In this document: in pieces, positions 53,270 through 64,000 of the stretch
How the letters are laid out: each line of letters opens with the position of its first letter
How positions within the stretch are numbered: position 1 is the first letter of the stretch
Assembly (NCBI RefSeq): GCF_006716905.1
Contig: NZ_VFPV01000002.1
Coordinates: 558,001-622,000 of the forward strand
Direction: 5' to 3'
Length of the DNA: 64,000 bases
Origin: Acidovorax temperans
GTDB lineage: Bacteria; Pseudomonadota; Gammaproteobacteria; Burkholderiales; Burkholderiaceae_C
Notes under the pieces: model-generated
Told to the model about the DNA's origin: nothing
Databases searched by the model: none
Seen by the model: only the letters and a program-made list of their open reading frames with translations
Made by a program: the position numbers and the translations under genes

Positions 53270-55848
53270 TCATTTCATGCCGCGCAACCGCAGTGCGTTA
53301 AAGATCACCGAAGCCGAACTCAAGCTCATCGCCAGTGCCGCGATCATCGGAGACAGCAGCCAGCCGGTGAACGGGTAGAGCACGCCGGCGGCGATCGGTA
53401 CACCAATGCCGTTGTAGACAAAGACGAACATCAAGTTCTGCCGCATGTTGCGCACGGTGTCGATGGATATCTGACGTGAGGCAGCGATACCGCGCAGGTC
53501 ACCCTTGATCAGCGTGATCTGTCCGCTGTTCATCGCCACATCGGTGCCCGTCCCCATCGCAACGCCAACGTCGGCCTTGGCCAGCGCCGGGGCATCGTTG
53601 ATGCCATCCCCCGCCATCGCGACGACGTGGCCTTCCTTCTGCAGTTTTTCCACCAATGCCAACTTGTCGGCGGGCTTGACCTCGCCGTGCACTTCATCGA
53701 TGCGTAGCCTGGCACCGACCGCCCTCGCCGTGGTGAGGCCATCGCCAGTGGTCATGATGATGCGCAGACCGCTGTCGTGCAGGGTTTGGTGGCCTCGTGT
53801 GTGCTCTCCTTGATGGAGTCGGTCACCGCCAGAATGCCCGCAAAATGGCCATCAACGGCCAGATGCATGATGCTGGCACCTTCGCCGCGCAGGCGTTCGC
53901 CATCTGCTTGCAATGCAGCAACCGACACGCCCTCCTGCTCCATCAACGCCGTATTGCCCAGCGCCAGGCGCTTGCCTTCGACGGTGCCTCGCACGCCAAT
54001 GCCGCTGCCTGAATCGAAGTCGGTTGGCTTGCTGAGCGGCATACTTTTGGCGCGTGCCGCGCTGACGATGGCGTCGGCCAGCGGATGCTCGCTGCCTTGG
54101 TCCAGACTAGCCGCCAGACGCAACACTTCATCAGGCGTGTAGCCTGTGGCCGCAATGGCGGTGTCGAATGTCGGTTTGCCCTCTGTCAGCGTACCGGTCT
54201 TGTCCACGATCAAGGTATCGACTTCACGCATTCTCTCGATCGCGCCAGCATCGCGGAACAGAACACCTTGTGTGGCAGCGCGTCCGGTGGCCACCATCAC
54301 CGACATCGGCGTGGCCAGCCCCAGCGCACAGGGGCAGGCGATGATCAATACTGCGACGGCGTTGATCAGACCGAACACCCAGCTCGGCTCGGGACCGAAC
54401 AGACCCCAGACGAAGAAGGTGGTGATCGCGATGAGCACCACCACGAGAACGAACTTGCCAGCCACCACGTCAGCCATGCGCTGCATCGGTGCCTTCGAGC
54501 GCTGGGCATTGGCCACCATCTGCACGATCTGCGACAGCACGGTCGCTGCACCGACTTTTTCCGAGCGCATCACCAGAGCACCGCTGGTGTTGAGCGTGGC
54601 GCCGATCAGTTTGTCGCCCAAGCGCTTGGTTACCGGAACGGGCTCGCCGGTGAGCATGGATTCATCCACCGCGCTGCGGCCTTCGGTAACGACGCCATCG
54701 ACCGGGACTTTCTCGCCAGGGCGCACGCGCAGTAGATCGCCGACATGCACCTGGTTCAGTTGCACATCTTCCTCACTTCCATCCGCGTTGATGCGCCGCG
54801 CAGTCTTGGGCGCCAACCCGAGTAAGGACTTGATAGCCGCCGAGGTTTGCGAACGCGCCTTCAATTCGAGGATCTGACCCAGCATCGTCAGCGAAATGAT
54901 GACCACGGCGGCCTCGAAGTACAAGGCCACGCGACCCATCGAAACAAACGATTCGGGAAACACGCCCGGCGCCAACGTGGCGGCGACGCTGTAGACAAAA
55001 GCTGCCGCGGTGCCCAGGCTGATCAGCGTCCACATGTTCGGGCTTCGATGAACGATGGACTGCCAGCCACGCACAAAGAACGGCCAGGCGGCCCACAGCA
55101 CCACCGGCAGCGACAGCACCAGCTCGACCCAGCTCTGGGTTGCCATGTTGAACCATCCCAGACGATGGCCGAACATGGCCAGGGTGGTGACGATCAGCGT
55201 GAGCGACAACGTCCACCAGAAGCGTCGCTGAAAATCCTTCAGCTCACTGTTGTCTTCCGCGTCCAAGGGGATGATAGGCTCCAATGACATGCCGCATTTA
55301 GGGCAATTGCCGGGATGATCCTGTTGCACCTCGGGATACATGGGGCAGGTATAGATTGTGCCAGCCGGCATTTCTGCGGCCTTGTCGGTGGTCGCCCCGG
55401 GCTGCGCATGGCCCTGCGCATGGTGGGCGTGATGATGAGCACCATCAGTTCCGTCCTTGGCCTGGTCTTCCAACACCAGGTTCATTTGGCACTTGGGGCA
55501 GCGCCCTGGGTGATCCTGGCGCACTTCAGGGAGCATGGGGCACACATAGAGCGCGCCGGCATTTTATGTACCGACCGGTGCCTCGCTCACCCTATAGCGC
55601 ACAGGGTCTGCAATGAACTTGTCGCGGCAGTGCGTGCTGCAAAAGCGGTAGTGATGATCGTCATGCATGGCCTGATGAGGCGATTGGGAGGTCACGCTCA
55701 TACCGCACACAGGATCCTTCAAGTCGTCCGCCTTCGGTGAGATGTCGTCAACGGCAGCCGACTGGCCCCCGAGGGCTGGTGATGTGGGTGATGGGTGATG
55801 GGTGATGGGTGATGGGTGATGGGTGATGGGTGATGGGTGATGGTTCAT
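53270..55848 (-). pseudogene. Copper-translocating P1B-type ATPase, inactivated by a stop codon and a frameshift
   Basis: Same layout as the intact copper ATPase at 61413: His/Pro-rich N-terminus, YHS domain ([20 protein letters not shown]), two heavy-metal-binding C-P-M...C-P-K-C units, then the P-type core with [13 protein letters not shown] and [11 protein letters not shown]. Reading is broken twice. An in-frame TAA at 55564-55566 separates YHS (...EAPVGT) from [15 protein letters not shown] one-base loss near 53784-53790 turns [13 protein letters not shown] into [10 protein letters not shown]. The three pieces are 55848-55564, 55563-53752 and 53755-53270. A CueR-like site lies upstream. 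Confidence 0.87.
55786..55841 (+). repeat. Heptanucleotide tandem repeat (GGGTGAT)8
   Basis: Eight exact copies of GGGTGAT at the start of the copper ATPase reading frame. On the coding (minus) strand they encode HHPSPIT-type heptapeptides. Each unit gained or lost shifts the frame by one, so the tract could switch the gene on and off by slippage. Confidence 0.9.
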
Positions 55849-55882
55849 GTCAATGCCTTTCAAGACGCTTGTTCTATTTTTT

Positions 55883-55906
55883 GCCTTCCCATGATGTCAA
55901 GGTCAA
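55883..55906 (-). promoter_or_regulatory. CueR/MerR-type copper operator and -35 box
   Basis: On the minus strand, TTGACC (-35) runs into ACCTTGACATCATGGGAAGG, a 21-bp dyad of the same length and edges as the E. coli copA operator (ACCTTCC...GGAAGGT). An AT-rich -10 (AAAAATAG) follows at the stretched 19-20-bp spacing typical of MerR-family promoters. It points at the broken ATPase gene starting at 55848. Confidence 0.7.
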
Positions 55907-55958
55907 GTCTTTCATCATGTTGAAGCGATTCAGTCTGCTTCTGCCGTCGTCCCGACAG

Positions 55959-56462
55959 CTAGCGAGGCAGGGACTTGCGGTATTGGGCGTTGATCTCGTC
56001 ATGGCGCTGCTGTACCTCCAGCGGCCATTGCGCTTTGATCCAGGACAGCACGGCCACGATCTCGTCATCGCTCAACACGCCGTCGTAGACCGGCATGGCG
56101 GTGCGATAGTCAGGCTGGTCGATGAGCTTGGCAAGGCCATGCTTGGTGATGGCAAAAAGTTGCGCATCAGGATGGTGCCAGGTGTGGCCGCTGGGATCGT
56201 GCGGCGGCGCAGGAAGCAAGCCATCCGATCCGCGATCACGCCAGTTGGGCTGGCCTTCGCCCTTGGTGCCGTGGCAGGCGACACAGTTCTGAGCGTATAT
56301 GCGAGCGCCTACTTGCAAGACCTGAGGATCATCAGGACGCAAGGTATGCGTCAACGCTGCCTCCCGCCTGCCACCGGCACTCAAGAAGAAATAGAGGATT
56401 CCAGCCACCACGAGCAAGACCAATCCCCCTCCCACGCCAAGGACAAGTGGTCTCAATTTCAT
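55959..56462 (-). CDS. Membrane-anchored c-type cytochrome
   Basis: 167-residue class I cytochrome c. It has an N-terminal membrane anchor (LVLGVGGGLVLLVVAGILYF), haem site CVACH (60-64) in YAQNCVACHGTKGEGQPNW, and the distal Met in YRTAMPVYDGVLSDDEIVAV. It is probably held at the periplasmic face of the inner membrane and passes electrons between dehydrogenases and oxidases. Its ATG overlaps the stop of the upstream frameshifted gene by four bases, so it belongs to the propeller-protein operon. Confidence 0.9.
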   Translation of the reverse strand: MKLRPLVLGVGGGLVLLVVAGILYFFLSAGGRREAALTHTLRPDDPQVLQVGARIYAQNCVACHGTKGEGQPNWRDRGSDGLLPAPPHDPSGHTWHHPDAQLFAITKHGLAKLIDQPDYRTAMPVYDGVLSDDEIVAVLSWIKAQWPLEVQQRHDEINAQYRKSLPR

Positions 56463-57138
56463 TTCAAATTCTCCGACGCCACGCCTGCGGTCATCGACCG
56501 ATAGAATGGCGCACGCGCTATCGTAAAAAAAGATTCGTCGCGCGCATTCGGGCTCCGCGCAGGCGAATCGCTGAGTGCCCGCAGATCCCCTATCTGCCCA
56601 CTTTTTGCATCATGGTCAAACTCGGTCTCCTCTAGGGCGAACCCCACTTCGATGTGGGAAAGACGATCAAAAAGCGCCATGTTTTGGTGATTTTCCATAC
56701 GTTCAAACAAGAGTACTTCGATCGGGCGCCACATCGCCACCCAGCCAACAATCAACAGCCCTTCGCTGATGGCCGTAAGTACCTGGCTGTTGCCAGGATT
56801 ACCCAATAAGGCCCGTACAAGCAGCGTCGTACCCAGAACGGCGAGTCCCGTTAACAGGAAGTGCCCTGTCGCATCCTTCGTCGATACCGGCGCCTGCACT
56901 GCGCATATTGCGCTTGAAAGTGCGCATGGATCGCTCCTGCAATTTCCACCTCGTACTCTCTGATCGACGTCGGGACATGAACAATGAGACGAAGCGATTC
57001 ATCTAAACCATACTCGCCCGCACAGTCAACGATATAGTTTTCCACAGCACGGCTCAGTGTTTTCTCATGGAGCGGCGAAGGGTCCAATGAATCGTAAAGC
57101 TGCGTGATTCGTTGAATGCGAATATCGATGACCGTCAT
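56459..57138 (-). pseudogene. Conserved membrane protein of unknown function, frameshifted
   Basis: Two overlapping frames make up one gene. The first (57138-56851) reads MTVIDIRIQRITQLYDSLDP to RRRYRRRMRQGTS. The second supplies LLTGLAVLGTTLLVRALLGN, two membrane spans and GWVAMWRPIEVLLFERMENH down to 56459. A single missing base near 56858 breaks it. The layout (cytosolic N-domain, two TM helices, W-R-P-I-E-motif) is that of a protein seen beside metal-resistance genes. I do not know its function. Confidence 0.65.
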
Positions 57139-57213
57139 TTCTGTAAACGCCCAGGTTGTCTTGTTTTACTTTTTTTGCACCTTGCCGGACAGCTGCAAGC
57201 GACGGACAAACCG

Positions 57214-58260
57214 TCAAGGCGTAATGCTGATGCCGTTGGGAGTCTTGCCTACCGGAACGGTCTTCACAACCTTGCGATCCTTCACATCAAGCACGGAAAC
57301 CGAATTGGCGTACATGTTGGTAACGTAGGCGTACCGGCCTTCACGGTCGACAACCACGCCATGAGCACCGGCGCCGGTCACGACGGTCTTGGCAACCTTG
57401 AAACTCTCCAGCTCAATCAGGCTGACGGTTTTGCCAGGCTTCTTGGGCGTGCCCTGATTGGCCACCAGCAGCGTGCGCGAATCCGGCGTGACATACAGCT
57501 GGATGGGGACTGTTCCGACGGCAACCTTGCGAATCACCTTGCGCGTAGCCGGGTCGATCACGGCGACCGCGTTTTCCTCCGACAGCGACACCAAGACAAG
57601 ACTCCCGTCCGGCGTGAAGCCCACTTGAGCCGGCCCCTTGCCTGCAGGAACTTGCGCGATCTCCTTCTGGCTGGCGGTATCGATGACCGACACCGTTCCG
57701 CCCTTGAGGTTGGCGACGTAGGCCTGCTTGCCGTCCGGACTGATGCGAAGACCGTGGGGAAACTTGCCGACCGGAATCGTCGCCACGAGGCTCCGCGCCG
57801 CTGTGTCGATCACACTGACCGTGTTGTCGCCGCCGTTGGTGATGTAGGCGAAGCGGCCGTCGGGCGACACCACCACATGGGCCGGGTGCATGCCAACCGG
57901 CACCTTGGCGACGACTGCGTTAGTCGCGGTATCGATGGCCCAAACCGCGCCGGGCTTTCCCATCGCATCGTGGCTGCCTTGGGCCATCTCCTTGTGCTCC
58001 GACGCGTCGGCCGTTTGAGCAGGCTCCCCGTTATTGGTCACCCATACGACCTTGCCGTCGGGCGATACCTGCACGTTGTGCGGTGCCTTGCCGACGCGCA
58101 TGCTTGCCAGTGTCTTGAACGACGCAGCATCGAGCACGCTCACCGTGTCAGCCCCCTCGTTGGCCACATACACCTTGTCGGCGGCCAAGGTGGCGCCGGA
58201 CCAGGCCAATAGGCCCATCTGCACCGCTGTCAAAAGCCAGTTGTTTTTTCTTGTCATCAT
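57214..58260 (-). CDS. Periplasmic YVTN-family beta-propeller protein
   Basis: 348 residues: signal peptide TRKNNWLLTAVQMGLLAWSG, then ATLAADK, followed by about seven 40-residue YVTN repeats (VYVANEGADTVSVLD, FAYITNGGDNTVSVIDTA, QAYVANLKGGTVSVIDTA, YAYVTNMYANSVSVLDVKD). It resembles YncE and the cytochrome-cd1-like propellers but has no haem motif. A His/Met/Glu-rich insert (ASEHKEMAQGSHDAMGKPG) could bind copper. First gene of a three-gene operon. An IS110 element sits right upstream and may have replaced its promoter. Confidence 0.87.
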   Translation of the reverse strand: MMTRKNNWLLTAVQMGLLAWSGATLAADKVYVANEGADTVSVLDAASFKTLASMRVGKAPHNVQVSPDGKVVWVTNNGEPAQTADASEHKEMAQGSHDAMGKPGAVWAIDTATNAVVAKVPVGMHPAHVVVSPDGRFAYITNGGDNTVSVIDTAARSLVATIPVGKFPHGLRISPDGKQAYVANLKGGTVSVIDTASQKEIAQVPAGKGPAQVGFTPDGSLVLVSLSEENAVAVIDPATRKVIRKVAVGTVPIQLYVTPDSRTLLVANQGTPKKPGKTVSLIELESFKVAKTVVTGAGAHGVVVDREGRYAYVTNMYANSVSVLDVKDRKVVKTVPVGKTPNGISITP

Positions 58261-58299
58261 GATCTCTCTTGGTTGGAAAATAAAACTTCTATCAGGGCT

Positions 58300-59465
<1,166 letters not shown>

Positions 59466-59481
59466 CTTCGAAGACGGTTAC

Positions 59482-61395
59482 TCAGTCGGCGTTGGGGCGC
59501 ACTGAATTACCGTTGCCACCCTCTTTACCCACCATCCCCAGGACGCCTGCGAACAAGACAGGGTTTTGAAACATCAGGCGAAACGCCTGCTCGCTCGCAG
59601 CGTCTCGGCCTTCGCGCAGCCTTCCCAGCGCATGGGTCACTTCCCCTGCAGCTTCACGCTCACGCTCGATCAACGGGTGATGCGGCGCAAGCGGCTGGCG
59701 GTTCTTGCCAAGCGGCTCGGCCAGCAAGGCAACGCTGCGCATCCACGGACTGAACGTTTCCGAGAGCAAATACCGACTGGTGCGCATCGGATGGAGCCAC
59801 TTGAGCATTTGGGCTGTCCAGGGTGTGGACAGCGCTTGCGCCCAAGGACTGACGAATGCCCGGTAAAGCGCCTCGTTGAATGTCGAGACCTGTTTCACCC
59901 GCTCAAAAGCTTCCTGCGGGTAATCCGTTTTCAGGTCTTCAACCTGACGGGGTTCAAAGCGGATGCTGTAGGTGGGCTTATGGCAGTCCGGGTCACCCGA
60001 CGGGTTGTCGATCTTCATTTCATAGAGGCCCGGGGCCAGCGCCTCAATCTCAGCCAGGCTCTCCAGGATCGCCCGGTGCTCCAGACGCGCCACCCCGGCG
60101 GAGACAAAAATGCCGAGATGGCCGACGTGCGGGTTCGTGAGGTAGACGATGCGCTGTCCGGCCTGCTTGAGATCCTCGGTGTCTTTGTAGACTGCCGGAA
60201 TCCATCCGAGCGCCTGGTGTGGTGGCGTAATGTTGTCGCCGTAGGACGCAAAGATGACGATTGGATTCCTGATCCGCCTGAGGTCAGCAGTGCAACCCTG
60301 GCAAATCTGGAAAAGACCCTGTTCAAGCTGGTTGCCGATGAACAGGTTTTCAACAATCGCAAGGATCTCTTCCCGACTCAGGAAATAAAAACCGTTCCAC
60401 CAACGCTCGAACTCCAGAAAACGCGCCTGCTCACTGTCGACGTTGGTGAAGAGTTGGGCGTACTTCTCCCAAACAGCCTTTTCGGGCTTGAGGTTCTCGA
60501 AATTCTGCGCCAGCCAGGCTCCATCGAAGCGGCCATTGCCCAGGTCGGCCGTCAGATGCGCCAACCAGCTGCCGCCAAGGAGCCCTCCGGAAAGACGCAT
60601 CGGATTGACACCGGACTCGCCAGCCCAATATGACAAGGGTGAGCCATTGAGCACCACCGGTCCGACCAGACCGGCGCAGTCTGCGGACAGCAGCGTCAGC
60701 GCCCACCCGGCCTGGCAGTTGCCATAGAGCACAGGAGGCTTGCCAGGATGACGTTGAGCAACTTCTTCGACGAAACGCCGCAGCACATGCAACACATCTG
60801 CCAGGGTCTGCCCTAGCGCTGGCTCCGGAAAGAAGATGACGAAATAAACCGGATGCCCTTCGCGCATGGCCATCCCGACTTCGGAGTCGCGCTTGAAGCC
60901 GCCAATCCCAGGGCCATGGCCGGCGCGTGGATCGACGACGATGACCGGCGGTTTGTCAGGATCGACGCAGTCGTCCCAGCAATGCTTGTCGATTTCGGTG
61001 ATGCGCAGCAGTGCATAGTTGACAGGCCGCTCGAAGCCGCGCGCGTCCAACAGCGTTTCATACTTGAAGTCCAGAAGCGGCGGCAATCCGGCTCGCTCGT
61101 GCTCCAGCATGTTGTTCGCGCGCTGGCGAAGCGTGTCCCAGAACAGAATGGTGCGTTCGAAGAAGTCGCGCTGGTAATCGAAATAGTCCTGCGCCGAAGG
61201 TGCTTCAGCTGCTCTTTTCATGCCACTAGACGCATCCTGTGGCGCAGGCTTCAACAACTCCTCGGAATGATCCAAGACGGTCGGTGGTAGATCCTTTGTC
61301 TGGCGGTGCGTCCATTGCACCGCTGCTTCCTTACCCACCGCCGTGGTGCGTTGAGAGGTCCGAGGCTTTTGTGGTGACGTGGGGATTTTCATCAT
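59482..61395 (-). CDS. DUF3141-domain alpha/beta-hydrolase-like protein, C-terminus probably replaced by IS sequence
   Basis: 637-residue protein of the DUF3141 family, which resembles poly-hydroxyalkanoate synthase/hydrolase folds. It has YFDYQRDFFERTILFWDTLR, PPVIVVDPRAGHGPGIGGFK, the nucleophile-elbow-like YGNCQAGWALTLLSADCAG (Cys in place of Ser) and VFASYGDNITPPHQALGW. Family members are usually longer. Here the native sequence fades after NPVLFAGVLGMVGKE at the IS110 border, so about 100 residues are probably lost. It starts 17 bases after the copper ATPase with a GGAGG site. ATG 61392 is an alternative start. Confidence 0.8.
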   Translation of the reverse strand: MMKIPTSPQKPRTSQRTTAVGKEAAVQWTHRQTKDLPPTVLDHSEELLKPAPQDASSGMKRAAEAPSAQDYFDYQRDFFERTILFWDTLRQRANNMLEHERAGLPPLLDFKYETLLDARGFERPVNYALLRITEIDKHCWDDCVDPDKPPVIVVDPRAGHGPGIGGFKRDSEVGMAMREGHPVYFVIFFPEPALGQTLADVLHVLRRFVEEVAQRHPGKPPVLYGNCQAGWALTLLSADCAGLVGPVVLNGSPLSYWAGESGVNPMRLSGGLLGGSWLAHLTADLGNGRFDGAWLAQNFENLKPEKAVWEKYAQLFTNVDSEQARFLEFERWWNGFYFLSREEILAIVENLFIGNQLEQGLFQICQGCTADLRRIRNPIVIFASYGDNITPPHQALGWIPAVYKDTEDLKQAGQRIVYLTNPHVGHLGIFVSAGVARLEHRAILESLAEIEALAPGLYEMKIDNPSGDPDCHKPTYSIRFEPRQVEDLKTDYPQEAFERVKQVSTFNEALYRAFVSPWAQALSTPWTAQMLKWLHPMRTSRYLLSETFSPWMRSVALLAEPLGKNRQPLAPHHPLIEREREAAGEVTHALGRLREGRDAASEQAFRLMFQNPVLFAGVLGMVGKEGGNGNSVRPNAD

Positions 61396-61412
61396 TCCTC
61401 CGAACTACGGGG

Positions 61413-63746
61413 TCATTTTTTTCCGCGCCGTAAACGCAGAGCATTGAAAATCACCGAGGCCGAGCTCAGACTCATGGCCAGCGCCGCGATCAGCGGGGAC
61501 AACAACCACCCAGTGAATGGGTACAGCACGCCTGCCGCAATCGGCACCCCAATGCCGTTGTAAACGAATGCGAACAGGAGGTTCTGGCGCATGTTTCGGA
61601 CGGTGTCGATAGAGATGTCGCGTGCGGCGGTGATGCCGCGCAAATCGCCTTTGACCAGCGTGATCTGGCCGCTGTTCATGGCCACATCGGTCCCCGTGCC
61701 CATGGCCACGCCGACATCGGCCTTTGCCAACGCAGGCGCATCGTTGATGCCATCGCCGGCCATGGCGACAATGTGGCCCTCTTTCTGGAGCCGTTCCACG
61801 AGCGCCAGCTTGTCTGCGGGCTTGACTTCGCCATGCACCTCGTCGATGCCCAGTTTTGCACCCACTGCCTTGGCGGTGGTCAGACCATCGCCAGTTGCCA
61901 TCACGATGCGCAAGCCGCTGGCGTGCAAAGTCCTAATGGCTTCCAGCGTGGTGGCCTTGATGGGATCGGTCACAGCCAGGATGCCAGCCAGTTGTCTGTC
62001 CACGGCCAGATGCATCACGCTGGCGCCTTCACTGCGCAGACGCTCGCCATCGATCTTGAGCGCATCAGTGGCCACGCCCTCCTGCTGCATCAATGCGGTG
62101 TTGCCCAGCACCAGATGCTTCCCATCGACGATGCCGCGCACGCCAATACCGCTGCCAGATTCGAAATCTAGCGGCTTGATCAGTTCCAGGCCCTTGGCGC
62201 GTGCTGCACTGACGATGGCCTCTGCCAAAGGATGCTCGCTGCCTTGGTCCAAACTGGCAGCAAGGCGCAGAACTTCGTCCGCTGTATAGCCAGGTGCGGC
62301 AACTGCGGTGTCGAAAGCGGGTTTACCTTCGGTCAGTGTTCCTGTCTTGTCCACAATCAGCGTGTCGACCTCGCGCATTTTTTCGATGGCGCCAGCATCA
62401 CGGAACAGCACCCCCTGTGTCGCGGCACGCCCTGTGGCCACCATCACCGACATCGGCGTGGCCAGCCCCAGCGCACAGGGGCAAGCGATGATCAGCACGG
62501 CCACTGCGTTAATCAAGCCAAACACCCAGCTAGGTTCCGGACCGAACCAACCCCAGACAAAGAAGGTGGCAATGGCGATGAGCACCACCACGACCACAAA
62601 TTTGCCTGCCACCACATCCGCCATGCGCTGCATGGGCGCCTTCGAGCGCTGGGCATTGGCCACCATCTGAACAATCTGCGACAGCATGGTGGCCGCACCG
62701 ACCTTCTCGGCGCGCATTACCAGGGCGCCACTGGTGTTCATCGTGGCGCCAATCACCTTGTCACCAAGGCGTTTGGTCACCGGCACAGGCTCACCGGTCA
62801 GCATGGATTCATCGACCGCACTGCTGCCTTCAGTCACAACGCCGTCGACCGGCACTTTCTCGCCGGGGCGGATGCGCAACAGGTCACCGACGTGAACATG
62901 GTTCAGCGGTACGTCTTCTTCGTTGCCATCCGCATTGATCCGACGTGCCGTCTTGGGTGCCAAACCGAGCAGCGCCTTGATGGCCGCAGAAGTTTGCGAA
63001 CGGGCCTTCAACTCGATGATCTGGCCCAGCATGGTCAGCGAGATGATGACCACTGCCGCCTCGTAGTAGACCGCCACGCGCCCCATGGAAATGAATGAAT
63101 CCGGGAACACGCCCGGCGCCACGGTAGCCACGAGGCTGTAGAGAAAGGCCGCGCCCGTACCCAAACCGATCAAGGTCCACATGTTGGGGCTGCGGAGGAC
63201 GAGAGACTGCCAGCCGCGTACGAAGAAGGGCCACCCCGTCCACAACACGACGGGTAAGGAAAGCACCAGCTCAACCCAGGTTTGCACCTTCATGTCAAAC
63301 CATCCAAGACGATGGCCGAACATTGCAAGAACGGTGACAATGACTGTGAATGGCAGTGTCCACCAGAAGCGATGCTGAAAATCCTTTAACTCATGGTTGT
63401 CTTCCTCGTCCAGAGGAATGATTGGCTCCAATGTCATGCCGCACTTGGGACAGATTCCAGGATGATCCTGCCGCACCTCGGGGTGCATAGGGCAGGTGTA
63501 GATGGTGCCGGCCGGCTCTGGCGCGGTGTCCTCGGGTGCAGTAGATACAAGGTATTGCAGTGGGTTCGCTGCGAACTTGCCTTGGCACTTGGCGCTACAG
63601 AAATAGTAGGGCCGCCCTTCGTGCGTCAATTTGTGTTCAGACTGCTCCGTAACGGTCATGCCGCACACCGGATCCTTCAGCTCCGATGGCGGGGCTGGCG
63701 CGGCTGGAGGGTGACTGCCGTGATGGTGGTGTGCATGTATGTCCAT
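61413..63746 (-). CDS. Copper-translocating P1B-type ATPase (intact)
   Basis: 777-residue ATP-driven metal exporter. Domains in order: His-rich tail (HAHHHHG), YHS domain (24-66, [16 protein letters not shown]), heavy-metal-binding zinc-ribbon ([14 protein letters not shown], 84-104), eight TM helices, actuator TGEP (317-320), CPC metal site (422-424), phosphorylation motif DKTGT (Asp466) and the HP motif SEHPLAEA. The YHS plus C-P-M-H-P-E-V front end is typical of CopA/SilP/CopF-like exporters of copper or silver. It is about 85-90 percent alike by eye to the broken copy at 53270 and probably supplies the function. Confidence 0.94.
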   Translation of the reverse strand: MDIHAHHHHGSHPPAAPAPPSELKDPVCGMTVTEQSEHKLTHEGRPYYFCSAKCQGKFAANPLQYLVSTAPEDTAPEPAGTIYTCPMHPEVRQDHPGICPKCGMTLEPIIPLDEEDNHELKDFQHRFWWTLPFTVIVTVLAMFGHRLGWFDMKVQTWVELVLSLPVVLWTGWPFFVRGWQSLVLRSPNMWTLIGLGTGAAFLYSLVATVAPGVFPDSFISMGRVAVYYEAAVVIISLTMLGQIIELKARSQTSAAIKALLGLAPKTARRINADGNEEDVPLNHVHVGDLLRIRPGEKVPVDGVVTEGSSAVDESMLTGEPVPVTKRLGDKVIGATMNTSGALVMRAEKVGAATMLSQIVQMVANAQRSKAPMQRMADVVAGKFVVVVVLIAIATFFVWGWFGPEPSWVFGLINAVAVLIIACPCALGLATPMSVMVATGRAATQGVLFRDAGAIEKMREVDTLIVDKTGTLTEGKPAFDTAVAAPGYTADEVLRLAASLDQGSEHPLAEAIVSAARAKGLELIKPLDFESGSGIGVRGIVDGKHLVLGNTALMQQEGVATDALKIDGERLRSEGASVMHLAVDRQLAGILAVTDPIKATTLEAIRTLHASGLRIVMATGDGLTTAKAVGAKLGIDEVHGEVKPADKLALVERLQKEGHIVAMAGDGINDAPALAKADVGVAMGTGTDVAMNSGQITLVKGDLRGITAARDISIDTVRNMRQNLLFAFVYNGIGVPIAAGVLYPFTGWLLSPLIAALAMSLSSASVIFNALRLRRGKK

Positions 63747-63749
63747 TGC

Positions 63750-64000
63750 TTATTCCTTGTTGTTGTTGGTGCGCCGTGGCGGCTGCGCATGGTTGCCGTG
63801 CCCACCATGGCCGCCGTGGCCGTGCATCAGGTGCATTAGCGGACAGGCGAGCAGCAGCAGGTAGGGCCAATAACCCAGAACATGGCCCCAGTGCTCTCGC
63901 AGCAGATAAAAACCAGCGATCACGGCAGCCGTTGCCAGCGCCATGCCGGCTGGGCGGCGCCAGAACGATGGCGCATGGGAGTCGTTGTCAGGCTGATCCA
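63750..64000 (-). CDS. DUF2933 small membrane protein, 5' end outside the window
   Basis: The frame enters from the right edge (DQPDNDSHAPSFWRRPAGMA...), so the true start is beyond base 64000. It contains one or two membrane spans (ALATAAVIAGFYLL, YWPYLLLLACPLMHLM) and a His/Gly-rich end HGHGGHGGHGNHAQPPRRTN. DUF2933 proteins commonly accompany copper ATPases and may bind metal through the histidines. Its stop lies three bases before the ATPase start, so they form one operon. Confidence 0.85.
   Translation of the reverse strand, partial: DQPDNDSHAPSFWRRPAGMALATAAVIAGFYLLREHWGHVLGYWPYLLLLACPLMHLMHGHGGHGGHGNHAQPPRRTNNNKE

Noticed and set aside
55786..55841. Possible CRISPR array
   Set aside because: The repeats are 7 bp in tandem without spacers, so this is a microsatellite.

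Overview
The window reads as GC-rich betaproteobacterial DNA, most likely from a Comamonadaceae-type soil or water bacterium. That placement rests on codon use, gene families and IS types, not on a marker gene. About half is metabolic and chromosomal in character. The rest is accessory DNA with nine IS copies, recombinase genes, a defence island, toxin genes and a copper locus.

Layout. 1-8249: on the minus strand gabT-gabD, then a FadR-type regulator and a peptide/opine-type ABC transporter (binding protein plus a permease cut by the window edge), with a divergent MocR/GabR-type regulator. 8197-18827: a LysR gene, an IS4-family insertion, then a plus-strand operon pxpA-BCCP-biotin carboxylase-pxpB-pxpC followed by a ribose/TorT-like ABC transporter. 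This looks like uptake and ATP-driven opening of a lactam-like compound. 18845-27240: a 64-bp palindrome, a sugar-kinase remnant, IS copy 1, a three-gene module with one complete and one degenerate large tyrosine recombinase, a string of small hairpins, a tRNA 3'-half (attachment-site scar) and four 11-bp-spaced repeats. 27243-38115: a truncated HAD hydrolase, an IS, and a defence island: divergent capH-capP regulators and a type III CBASS operon (CD-NTase, HORMA, TRIP13 ATPase, nuclease-SAVED effector). The operon strand continues into a DUF4062 gene split by IS copy 2 and a cytosolic PhoD-like phosphoesterase. 38254-45693: an IS followed by an opine-catabolism operon (two-flavoprotein opine oxidase with a small FeS subunit, a tripartite tricarboxylate-type binding protein, a truncated opine dehydrogenase) under a divergent OccR/NocR-like LysR gene. 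45904-53132: a TniQ/TnsD-like gene, a headless zeta toxin, a VbhA/Fic toxin pair, an EAL-domain scrap and a pile-up of IS5, IS1111, IS630 and MITE-like elements. 53270-64000: copper resistance, with a broken copper P-type ATPase behind an intact CueR-like operator, a c-type cytochrome, a frameshifted membrane protein, a YVTN beta-propeller, an IS110 element, a DUF3141 protein, an intact copper ATPase and a DUF2933 protein.

The most interesting unit is the CBASS island with its two extra downstream genes. Removing one IS copy and its TA duplication in silico restores the DUF4062 gene in frame. The nearby recombinase module, with its hairpin array and att-like scar, is the second candidate for an undescribed system. 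Domain calls were made by eye from the translated sequence, and no database search was run.
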